Below are positions 16,896 through 23,745 of a stretch of DNA of 38,630 nt, in pieces. Source of the DNA: Mannheimia indoligenes. GTDB taxonomy: Bacteria; Pseudomonadota; Gammaproteobacteria; Enterobacterales; Pasteurellaceae. The notes under the pieces are model-generated. The model saw nothing but the letters and a program-made list of their open reading frames with translations. It was not told where the DNA came from and ran no database searches. Every line of letters begins with the position of its first letter. Positions within the stretch are counted from its first letter, which is position 1. The translations under genes were made by a program, and so were the position numbers. The stretch spans positions 1 through 38,630 of the forward strand of contig NZ_JBAJJM010000014.1 in assembly GCF_036880405.1 (NCBI RefSeq). The letters are read 5' to 3'.

Positions 16896-16988
16896 ATGCA
16901 AGCGGTTATATTTGAGGAAAAATTTGCAAATACTTTTCGGCTGGATTAAAGTGCTAGACAGGCTTGTTTGAAAACATAGGAGAGATAT

Positions 16989-17438
16989 ATGGTTAAGCAA
17001 ACTAAGTTAGGGCAGTTGGCATTTTTATCGCTTGCGTTTTTTTCGGTTTCAACATTTGCCGCTCATCACGAAATCAAAATGCTAGATAATAATGCAGAAG
17101 GCGGTATGGTATTTGAACCGGGTTATTTGAAAGCAGAAGTGGGCGATACAATAACTTTTATCCCAACCGACAAAGGGCATTGGGTAGAAAGCCGTGCGAT
17201 TCCGGAAGGGGCGGAAAAATTTCTTTCTAAAGAAGATGAAAAATTTACGCTTACGCTTACCCACGAAGGCGTTTATGTTTACTATTGCCCGCCACATCGT
17301 ACAATGAATATGAGCGGAATTATCCAAGTAGGTAAGCCTGTAAACCGTGAAGCGGCACAAAAAGAAGTCGAAAAAATCGAAAAACGCACCAAAGAAAATT
17401 CAGGGCGTTTGTTTGATTACTTCGATCAAATACAGTAA
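16989..17438 (+). CDS. Pseudoazurin-like type 1 copper protein
   Basis: 149 residues with a signal peptide (about 1-24, cleavage after STFA). The mature cupredoxin keeps all four type 1 copper ligands of pseudoazurins: His64 in DKGHWVES, Cys100 and His103 in YYCPPH, and Met108, with the C-x2-H-x4-M spacing seen in pseudoazurin. A lysine/glutamate-rich helical tail (about 118-149) follows. Such proteins carry single electrons in the periplasm, classically to nitrite reductase. No nitrite reductase is in the window; the neighbour is a TMAO reductase operon, converging from the other side, so a link is suggested only by position. Confidence 0.87.
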   Translation: MVKQTKLGQLAFLSLAFFSVSTFAAHHEIKMLDNNAEGGMVFEPGYLKAEVGDTITFIPTDKGHWVESRAIPEGAEKFLSKEDEKFTLTLTHEGVYVYYCPPHRTMNMSGIIQVGKPVNREAAQKEVEKIEKRTKENSGRLFDYFDQIQ

Positions 17439-17439
17439 G

Positions 17440-17474
17440 AAATTCCCTCAGAGATAAGCTTTGAGGGAATTTTG
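17440..17474. terminator. Bidirectional terminator between pseudoazurin and torD
   Basis: A 9-bp stem (ATTCCCTCA / TGAGGGAAT) with flanking A and T runs that serve both converging genes. Confidence 0.8.
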
Positions 17475-18047
17475 TTATCTCAAAACATCCAACAAACAAC
17501 GAACCAAAATCGGGTAAAACCTTGTTGTGATGTTCGTCTTTTCCGTTTTTTCTGCCAGCTGAGGTAGCCAAGTCAATAGTTGATTTTTGATGAAATCACT
17601 CGCTTCTTGGTGCTTGTTTTGCTCAATAAGTTGGATCAAAACTTCCAAATACACTACAAGATGATCGCTAGGTTCGTTGGTTTCTCGGTTGAGTTGGAGT
17701 TTGAAGCGATCTAAATAATGATCCATTTTCGCTAAATTTTCGGAGAGAGTAGGATCAGTTAAATAAGCAGAAGCATAGGGTAGAGCTGAGGATCTGCCTT
17801 CAAGCAAAAAGCATTGGGCGAAATCGGCAGCTAATTCTAAACGTGGATTTTCAAATAAGCCGAGCTTTTGAATTTCCTCCGCTAAGGCTTTGCTTTGGGG
17901 GGCAAAGCCAATTTCAGCCAGAAATGCAAAAAATTGTTGAAATTCGACCGCTTGTAAGGCTTGTAACTGCTCGTTTGAGAGTTCTCGTGCGAGCAGATTA
18001 CGCAACCATTGCAGTAGTAGCTTTTCTTCTTTTGCTAATGGCATCAT
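17475..18047 (-). CDS. torD: TorD, cytoplasmic chaperone for TorA
   Basis: 190 residues, all-helical, of the TorD/DmsD family. The marker region EPSDHLVVYLEVLIQLI lies at about 127-143. TorD binds the Tat signal and the apo-enzyme and helps insert the molybdenum cofactor. Its ATG overlaps the torA stop (ATGA), so the two are coupled. A uptake 9-mer lies within it at 17947-17955. Confidence 0.9.
   Translation of the reverse strand: MMPLAKEEKLLLQWLRNLLARELSNEQLQALQAVEFQQFFAFLAEIGFAPQSKALAEEIQKLGLFENPRLELAADFAQCFLLEGRSSALPYASAYLTDPTLSENLAKMDHYLDRFKLQLNRETNEPSDHLVVYLEVLIQLIEQNKHQEASDFIKNQLLTWLPQLAEKTEKTNITTRFYPILVRCLLDVLR
17947..17955 (-). repeat. DNA uptake sequence, inside torD
   Basis: A perfect ACAAGCGGT followed by C on the minus strand. 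Confidence 0.8.
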
Positions 18048-20524
18048 AAACGCTCTACCTCAATCGCTCCGCTAAAACCGTTCGGTGCTGGGGCTTCGCC
18101 TTGCCATTTTTCTACATTCACTAGGCAGGTGCTTACACAAGTTGCTTGAGAGAGTTTAGATGAGCCAATATCCAGCGTGAGCGTGTTTGGGCTGCCGTAG
18201 GTGTCTAATGCACCGATGGTTTCATCAACAGGTGAATACCAAGCCCCTTCTTGTAATCGAACCACGCCGGTGGGGAAGTTGTCTGACAGTACCGCTCCCA
18301 CCAAAACTTGTCCTCGCTCATTAAAAACCCGCACTAAATCACCATCTTTAATGCCTAATTTTTCTGCATCTTGCGGATTCATATAAAATGGTTCTCTGCC
18401 CTGTACGCTGTAAGTTTCACGTAAACTTTTTGACTCACAAAGCTGTGAATGCAAACGTTTGTCGGGGTGGCACGATTGTAACCAGAAAGGATATTGATCC
18501 GATTTCGGTCCGCCGTGTGAGCGTTCTGCTTTTTCGAACCACATTGGGTGTCCTTTGCAGTCATCATAGCCATATTTGGCAATTTTAGTGCTGTAAATTT
18601 CAATAAAACCCGATGGTGTGCCTAATGCGTGCAGTTCAGGATCTTCTCGGAAATCTTTATGCCGAACCCAAGCTTTACCTTCGGGGAACAGCACAAAGCC
18701 CGTTTGCCAAAATTCATCGAAGGTTTTTGGCATTTCAAATTTGCCTCGATTAGCTCGGCGACATTCGGTATATAAGCGGTTTAGCCAGCCTTTTTCATCA
18801 AGGTTTTGGCAATATTCCTCCGCTTTTCCTTCGCCATAACGACTGCATAAATCTTTGAAAATCTCAAAATCAGGGCGAGATTCATACATCGGCTCAACCA
18901 GTTTTTGCATCGCAATAATACCTCTATTGCTGTATGAGCCGTAGGTATCAATGTCGTTTCGCTCAAATGGCGTACAAGCAGGCAACACAATATCGGCAAA
19001 GCGGCAAGTTGCCGTCCAACTGTAGTTGATAGTAACCACCGTTTCGAGTTGTTGGAATGCCTTTTTCATTTTGTTGAGATCAGATTGTCTGCTCCATTGG
19101 TTGCAACCTGTGAAAATTGCCATTTTATAAGGGGCGTAAACAATTTTTTTGCCATTGTAATCAATGGTTTCACCTGCGTGTAGTAAAGAGTCTGTAGCAC
19201 GGGCAACAGGAATAACCTCACTGTAACCGTTATAATTTTTATTGCCGTATTTTGGTTTTTGATCTTCATCTAGGTTAGACGGGAAAGAACCGGGCGTTGC
19301 CGCACCGGAGCTGGAAACACCAATCGAGCTATAGTGATGAGCATAACTAATTCCACCGCCCGGCAAGCCGATTTGTCCTAACATTGCTGCCAGTACTGCT
19401 CCCATCCAATAAGGCTGCTCGCCGTGTTGTTGGCGTTGAATTGCCCAGCCGAAAATCAGCTGTGTACGTTTTCCTGCCAGCATACGGGCAAATTCACGGA
19501 TTTTATCCGCAGAAATGCCGCAAATTGGGGCAGCCCATTCAGGTGTTTTTTCGATTTTATCTTCTGTTTCGCCCAATAAATAAGGCACAAATTTTTCAAA
19601 GCCTAAAGTGTAGACATCAAGAAAAGCTTTATCGTATAAATTTTCTTCATATAAAGTGTGAGCAATTGCCAACATAAACGGCATATCTGCCTGTGGATTA
19701 ACATAAAGTTGCTCGCAACCTAAGAAATTTTGAGTTTTGCTTTTAACCGGATCAATAGAAATCACATTGATTTTTTTCTTCGCTACTTTTTGTTTGAGTT
19801 GCTCTAAATATCCATAGGCTTCGTGGGTTTCGCAGTTCCAACCCACTTGTAAATTTTTCACTGGGTCGCTTGCCCAGAAAATCAGATTTTCCGTCTCTTT
19901 TAAGATAATTTCCCAAGATGTCCCTTGCGAGTAAACCTCTGTACTGCCTAGCACATAAGGCAGAATGGTTTGCCCTGCACCGGTGGAGTAATCGCCTACC
20001 GAACTAACGCTTGAGCCGTGCATCGCAATGGCTCTAATCATATGATTTCCACAACTATGGAACTGCCCGGAAGAACGCCAACCCACGTTCGCCGTATGCA
20101 ACGCCCAAGGTCCATAATCTTTTTGAATACGTTCCAGCTCTTCATAGAATAAATCTAATGCTTCTTTCCAGCTCACACGCACAAAGCGATTATCGCCACG
20201 CTGTGTACGATTGCTGTTTTGGCGGTTTTTAAGCCAATCCACACGCACCATTGGATAACGCACACGAGCTTCGCTATAAAGTAGATCTTTAATGCCGTTA
20301 ATCATTTCAGATGGGTGTTTATCATACTCAAAAGGCTTGATTTCAGTTAATCGTCCATTTTCCACTTTGGCACGCACAGCTCCCCACTGACAACCTGTGA
20401 TTTTCCAATCACTTACGGGTGTACTATTGGCTTTTGCTTCACGAGGAACAAGAAAATTCGGCATTGCAAATGCACCAGCCATAATCGACATATTTTTTAA
20501 AAACTGACGGCGAGAATGTAGCAT
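18044..20524 (-). CDS. torA: TorA, periplasmic trimethylamine-N-oxide reductase (molybdoenzyme)
   Basis: 826 residues. A twin-arginine signal (SRRQFLK at 4-10) is followed by the DMSO/TMAO reductase fold. It tracks E. coli TorA closely as I recall it: TGCQWGAVRAKV, KPFEYDKHPSEMI, RYPMVRVDWLK, QRGDNRFVRVSW, and GDYSTGAGQ with Ser180 as the expected molybdenum ligand. Later come AAMLGQIGLPGGG, WTATCRFADIVLPA, FERNDIDTYG, RLHSQLCES and DIGSSKLSQAT. At about 146-149 it reads NVGW, without the Tyr found before GW in Rhodobacter DMSO reductases, which favours N-oxide specificity. It lacks the N-terminal Fe-S motif, as expected for this class. BisC/MtsZ-like S-oxide activity cannot be excluded. Confidence 0.92.
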   Translation of the reverse strand: MLHSRRQFLKNMSIMAGAFAMPNFLVPREAKANSTPVSDWKITGCQWGAVRAKVENGRLTEIKPFEYDKHPSEMINGIKDLLYSEARVRYPMVRVDWLKNRQNSNRTQRGDNRFVRVSWKEALDLFYEELERIQKDYGPWALHTANVGWRSSGQFHSCGNHMIRAIAMHGSSVSSVGDYSTGAGQTILPYVLGSTEVYSQGTSWEIILKETENLIFWASDPVKNLQVGWNCETHEAYGYLEQLKQKVAKKKINVISIDPVKSKTQNFLGCEQLYVNPQADMPFMLAIAHTLYEENLYDKAFLDVYTLGFEKFVPYLLGETEDKIEKTPEWAAPICGISADKIREFARMLAGKRTQLIFGWAIQRQQHGEQPYWMGAVLAAMLGQIGLPGGGISYAHHYSSIGVSSSGAATPGSFPSNLDEDQKPKYGNKNYNGYSEVIPVARATDSLLHAGETIDYNGKKIVYAPYKMAIFTGCNQWSRQSDLNKMKKAFQQLETVVTINYSWTATCRFADIVLPACTPFERNDIDTYGSYSNRGIIAMQKLVEPMYESRPDFEIFKDLCSRYGEGKAEEYCQNLDEKGWLNRLYTECRRANRGKFEMPKTFDEFWQTGFVLFPEGKAWVRHKDFREDPELHALGTPSGFIEIYSTKIAKYGYDDCKGHPMWFEKAERSHGGPKSDQYPFWLQSCHPDKRLHSQLCESKSLRETYSVQGREPFYMNPQDAEKLGIKDGDLVRVFNERGQVLVGAVLSDNFPTGVVRLQEGAWYSPVDETIGALDTYGSPNTLTLDIGSSKLSQATCVSTCLVNVEKWQGEAPAPNGFSGAIEVERL

Positions 20525-20536
20525 AATCTTTCCTCT

Positions 20537-21166
20537 CTATTTTGTGGAATTGGCATCAGAAGCATTCATTTGAAGATAGCGAAGCACTTGTTTCTGTGTG
20601 GCTTCGTCCATATCAGTAAAGCCAACCATACCGTTAAATACAGCAATCCATTCGTTTGCATCGTGCATTTTGGTATCACGCTGTTTGTGGCAAACACTAC
20701 ACTCCGTTTTATAAGTATTTTGTGCGTTTGCCCAGAAATCAGTTAAATCTTGGGTAAATTCTGAATTTTCCACCCATACTTTCATTTTTACCCTCTGCCA
20801 GATTAAGCCTGTGTTCGGATCTTCTTTATCTGCCAAAATATCTAATGGTGGGTTATTGCTGATAAAAGATTTTTCAAAGACAGCATCGGTAATATTTTTA
20901 GCAAAATCGTGATACCAAATTCGTCCGAAACCTTTGGTTTTTCGCCATAAATTTAGCTCAATTTCAGAGGCTTTTGCCGTTATTTGCATTAGCTTAATTT
21001 CAGCTCCTGCTTCTAACTGCCCGATTTTTTGCGTTAAATTTTTATCGGCAAATAAGGGGATAATTTCAGTGGTGTAACTTGTTGGGCTGGCAAAAGAGAG
21101 TATTGGCGTGAGTAACCCCAATAGGTAGAGAACGATTTTCGATAATGATTTCATCATAAACCCCAC
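20537..21166 (-). CDS. torC: Mono-haem cytochrome c equivalent to the C-terminal domain of TorC
   Basis: 209 residues with a hydrophobic leader (about 8-27, ending SFA). There is one haem site, CSVCH (about 155-159), with MNASD near the end supplying a likely axial Met. The SH3-like stretch IIPLFADKNLTQKIGQLEAGAEIKLM... and RIWYHDF, plus the haem region, match the C-terminal domain of E. coli TorC/TorY as I remember it. The NapC/NirT-type multi-haem, quinol-oxidising N-terminus is absent, which leaves about half of the usual 360-390 residues. It is first in the operon, 12 bp before torA. Another source of electrons, such as a separate NapC-family protein or the neighbouring pseudoazurin, would be needed. 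An alternative start is the second Met pair at residues 4-5. Confidence 0.85.
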   Translation of the reverse strand: MGFMMKSLSKIVLYLLGLLTPILSFASPTSYTTEIIPLFADKNLTQKIGQLEAGAEIKLMQITAKASEIELNLWRKTKGFGRIWYHDFAKNITDAVFEKSFISNNPPLDILADKEDPNTGLIWQRVKMKVWVENSEFTQDLTDFWANAQNTYKTECSVCHKQRDTKMHDANEWIAVFNGMVGFTDMDEATQKQVLRYLQMNASDANSTK

Positions 21167-21222
21167 ACTTAAATCAGACGAGAAAACTAGGTTATATTTT
21201 ACACAAATTGAGCAAAAAAGTG

Positions 21223-21236
21223 TTGATTTACATCAT
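21223..21236 (-). promoter_or_regulatory. FNR box upstream of the torCAD operon
   Basis: TTGAT-TTAC-ATCAT matches the FNR consensus TTGAT-N4-ATCAA at 9 of 10 positions. On the minus strand a TATAAC box (21196-21191) lies about 27 bp downstream, putting the site near -41 to -45 relative to the likely start, a typical activator position. No TorR-box array or torTRS genes are seen. Confidence 0.75.
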
Positions 21237-21293
21237 AAAACCGCTTTTATAAAATTTTTGCAAAAAAATCCCAAAAAATGACCGCTTACAGGC

Positions 21294-21299
21294 TATAAT
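21294..21299 (+). promoter_or_regulatory. -10 box of the glyQ promoter
   Basis: A perfect TATAAT 45 bp before glyQ. No good -35 hexamer lies at the right spacing; the region upstream is A/T-rich with an uptake-sequence variant. Confidence 0.5.
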
Positions 21300-21344
21300 A
21301 ACCAGCATTTTTCTACCGTTTTTCAAATTAAAGAGTAAATAGTA

Positions 21345-22253
21345 ATGAGCGAAAAATTTAACGTAAAAACTTTCCAAGGAATGATTTTAGCCCTGCAAGA
21401 TTACTGGGCAAGCAAAGGTTGTACTGTGGTTCAACCTTTCGATATGGAAGTGGGGGCGGGTACTTCGCACCCGATGACCTGTTTGCGTGCATTAGGTCCT
21501 GAGCCGATGGCGTTTGCCTATGTTCAACCGTCCCGCCGCCCGACAGACGGTCGTTACGGAGAAAACCCGAACCGTCTGCAACACTACTACCAATTCCAAG
21601 TGGTGATCAAGCCGTCGCCGGACAACATTCAAGAACTTTACCTTGAGAGCCTGAAAATGCTTGGCTTCGACCCAACCCAAAACGACATCCGTTTCGTGGA
21701 AGACAACTGGGAAAACCCAACACTCGGTGCGTGGGGTTTAGGTTGGGAAGTGTGGTTGAACGGTATGGAAGTTACCCAATTTACCTACTTCCAACAAGTC
21801 GGCGGCTTAGAATGTAAGCCGGTAACAGGCGAAATTACCTACGGCTTAGAGCGTTTGGCGATGTATATTCAAGGCGTGGATTCGGTGTATGACCTTGTTT
21901 GGTCTGACGGCGAACTGGGCAAAACCACCTACGGCGACGTGTTCCACCAAAACGAAGTGGAGCAATCCACCTACAACTTCGAATACGCCGATGTAGATTT
22001 CCTGTTCCAATGCTTCGAACAGTACGAAAAAGAGGCGCAATACCTGTTAGGCTTAGAAAAACCGTTACCACTGCCGGCGTACGAACGCATTTTAAAAGCG
22101 GCTCACAGCTTTAACTTGCTAGACGCACGCAAAGCGATTTCGGTAACTGAACGCCAACGCTACATCTTACGCATTCGTGCCTTAACCAAAGGCGTGGCTG
22201 AAGCGTATTATGCAAGCCGTGAAGCGTTAGGGTTCCCGGGTTGTAAAAAATAA
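21345..22253 (+). CDS. glyQ: Glycyl-tRNA synthetase alpha subunit
   Basis: 302 residues, full length, of the alpha2beta2 bacterial glycyl-tRNA synthetase (catalytic subunit, class II). Highly conserved stretches include FQGMILALQDYWASKGC, DMEVGAGTSHPMTCLRALGPEP, PSRRPTDGRYGENPNRLQHYYQFQV and GGLECKPVTGEITYGLERLAMY. Its stop overlaps the next start (TAATG). The partner glyS lies about 1.5 kb downstream rather than next door. Confidence 0.97.
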   Translation: MSEKFNVKTFQGMILALQDYWASKGCTVVQPFDMEVGAGTSHPMTCLRALGPEPMAFAYVQPSRRPTDGRYGENPNRLQHYYQFQVVIKPSPDNIQELYLESLKMLGFDPTQNDIRFVEDNWENPTLGAWGLGWEVWLNGMEVTQFTYFQQVGGLECKPVTGEITYGLERLAMYIQGVDSVYDLVWSDGELGKTTYGDVFHQNEVEQSTYNFEYADVDFLFQCFEQYEKEAQYLLGLEKPLPLPAYERILKAAHSFNLLDARKAISVTERQRYILRIRALTKGVAEAYYASREALGFPGCKK

Positions 22254-22516
22254 TGACAAAACCGATTTTATACTTCGCCCACTGGTGCCCTGACACCGAA
22301 CCTTTTGTCGCAGAATTAGAACGTTTGGGCGTGGAATTTGACGAATGCGACATCACAAAGAGCGGTGCAAATTTCAAACCTTTTTTACGCCTGCGTGACC
22401 GTCATTCCGCCTTTGATAACGCCAAAGCTAACGGCTATATTGGCATTCCGGCGTTGCTGTTGGAAAGCGATAAAGTGGTGTTGGATTTGGATGAATTAGA
22501 AGGGATTTTTGGCTAA
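22253..22516 (+). CDS. Small glutaredoxin/thioredoxin-fold protein
   Basis: 87 residues. The start ILYFAHWCPDTEPFVAELERLGVEFDECDI resembles a glutaredoxin strand-helix with a single active-site Cys (CPDT), so it would be monothiol. The later GYIGIPALLLESDKVVLDLDELEGIF contains the cis-Pro loop (GIPAL). The ATG shares one base with the glyQ stop, so it is translationally coupled to it. A redox partner is not evident. The fold assignment is good and the function is unknown. Confidence 0.75.
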   Translation: MTKPILYFAHWCPDTEPFVAELERLGVEFDECDITKSGANFKPFLRLRDRHSAFDNAKANGYIGIPALLLESDKVVLDLDELEGIFG

Positions 22517-22524
22517 CAAGCGGT
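22516..22524 (+). repeat. DNA uptake sequence, intergenic
   Basis: A perfect ACAAGCGGT starting at the last base of the glutaredoxin-like gene. Confidence 0.85.
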
Positions 22525-22548
22525 GAAAATCAGCGGAAATTTTGCAAA

Positions 22549-22923
22549 ATGAAACCCTATGCGAAATCGCTTAAACCCAATTCTCAAACGTTGCGGAGTA
22601 CACAAACCGAAGCAGAACGGCGGTTGTGGTATCGGGTGCGAAATGATCAACTTGGCTTTCGTTTTTATCGGCAAAAACCGCTGTTAAGTTATATTGTCGA
22701 TTTCTACTGCCCGAAAGCAAAATTAGTGATTGCACTCGACGGCAGCCAACATTATGAACCTGAACATCAGGCAAATGACAAGATCCGAGATGCAGAATTG
22801 GCATCGTTAGGATTGACGGTTTTGCGGTTTGATAATTACCGAGTGATGACGGAGATTGACAGTGTGATTGAAGAGATTTGGCTGTATCTTCAATCAGTGG
22901 GGAATAGGGTATTTTCTCCGTGA
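22549..22923 (+). CDS. DUF559 protein, Vsr/PD-(D/E)xK nuclease fold
   Basis: 124 residues, full length. It starts in the manner common to DUF559 proteins (MKPYAKSLKPNSQTLRSTQT, then EAERRLWYRVR) and has FRFYRQKPLLSYIVDFYCPKAKLVIALDGSQHYE (in two halves, about 40-57 and 58-74), then DAELASLGLTVLRFDNYRV. The DF, DG and QH positions line up with the Vsr-type nuclease core. Many family members as I recall them read IELDG where this one reads IALDG, so one acidic residue may be missing. The coding sequence ends 7 bp before a 185-bp nested palindromic element. No partner methylase or restriction gene is present. Function of the family is not established. Confidence 0.85.
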   Translation: MKPYAKSLKPNSQTLRSTQTEAERRLWYRVRNDQLGFRFYRQKPLLSYIVDFYCPKAKLVIALDGSQHYEPEHQANDKIRDAELASLGLTVLRFDNYRVMTEIDSVIEEIWLYLQSVGNRVFSP

Positions 22924-22930
22924 ATTTAGT

Positions 22931-23115
22931 CTGCCAAATCTCCCCCTCCCCTCTTTGCTAAAGAGGGGTGATCCATCAAAGAGAATTTAGAATTCATCTG
23001 GCTATGCGATCTTTATGAAGAAAGATGAAAAAAGATGATTAAGCCAGATGAACTACAACTTTACGGCGATCTAATCCCCCTCTTTAGCAAAGAGGGGCTA
23101 GGGGAGATTTGGCAG
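22931..23115. repeat. Nested inverted-repeat (MITE-like) element after the DUF559 gene
   Basis: The 185-bp unit is bounded by perfect 15-bp terminal inverted repeats: CTGCCAAATCTCCCC at 22931-22945 and its complement at 23101-23115. Just inside each lies a hairpin CCCCTCTTT-n3-AAAGAGGGG (22948-22968 and 23077-23097); the two are inverted copies of each other. A third inverted pair, TTCATCTGGCT (22993-23003) and AGCCAGATGAA (23042-23052), lies further in. The whole unit could fold into a long three-part cruciform. No open reading frame of note lies inside. Confidence 0.85.
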
Positions 23116-23144
23116 AAATGAACACGGAGTGAGAGGACAAATAT

Positions 23145-23720
23145 ATGAAAAAACTATGGTCTGTGATCTTAATTTTTTGCTTTTTTATAACAAGTTGTTC
23201 ATCAAATAAATCTTCTATTCAAGGAGAAATTACTCACGCTAAACTGAGCGATTATTATGCAGTAGTGAAAATAGATAATAAAGCATATGAATTACGGAGC
23301 GGCGGTAAAGTAATTATGCAACGGTTTAAAGACTTTTATCGTGATTATTACCCTAAGGTCGCTAAACAGGCATTAACTCTACATCTTGTTACCAATCAAT
23401 CTGCTAAGTTTACTTATTCATTCTTTATTGAATCTAATCAGTTAGATCAGGGAACTAGGCTAGAACTCGAAAAATTATATCAAGCCAAACAATATCAAAA
23501 TCGATATTTAATGGTAAATTTTTCTGCAACCGCAACACCATATTATTATGGCGATGAATTAGAAAATATCTCTGTTGATAAGTATAAATTGGAAAAGCCA
23601 ATTCCTATTTTAATCACGGAAACAACACCTTTTGCTGAAACAGGTGGTGGGCAAGCGTTATTAATGCTAACAATGCCTATTTGGGCTCCTTTTATGATTT
23701 TATTTGGATTAAAAGTTTAA
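23145..23720 (+). CDS. Predicted lipoprotein, unrecognised
   Basis: 191 residues. A lipobox signal peptide (MKKLWSVILIFCFFITSC, Cys18 lipidated) is followed by a Ser-rich stretch, a mixed alpha/beta region (AYELRSGGKVIMQRFKDFYRDYY, LTLHLVTNQSAKFTYSF; about 48-95) and a hydrophobic C-terminal segment (ALLMLTMPIWAPFMILFGLKV, about 171-191). The reading follows a GAGAGGA ribosome site. Codon use is more A/T-rich than in the flanking glyQ and glyS, suggesting it arrived with the insertion that splits them. I do not recognise the family. Confidence 0.75.
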   Translation: MKKLWSVILIFCFFITSCSSNKSSIQGEITHAKLSDYYAVVKIDNKAYELRSGGKVIMQRFKDFYRDYYPKVAKQALTLHLVTNQSAKFTYSFFIESNQLDQGTRLELEKLYQAKQYQNRYLMVNFSATATPYYYGDELENISVDKYKLEKPIPILITETTPFAETGGGQALLMLTMPIWAPFMILFGLKV

Positions 23721-23745
23721 AAAATTAAATTAAGAGAAAAACAAA

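Noticed and set aside
22960..23100. Possible CRISPR repeats in the CCCCTCTTT elements
   Set aside because: There are only two copies, inverted, with no spacer series.
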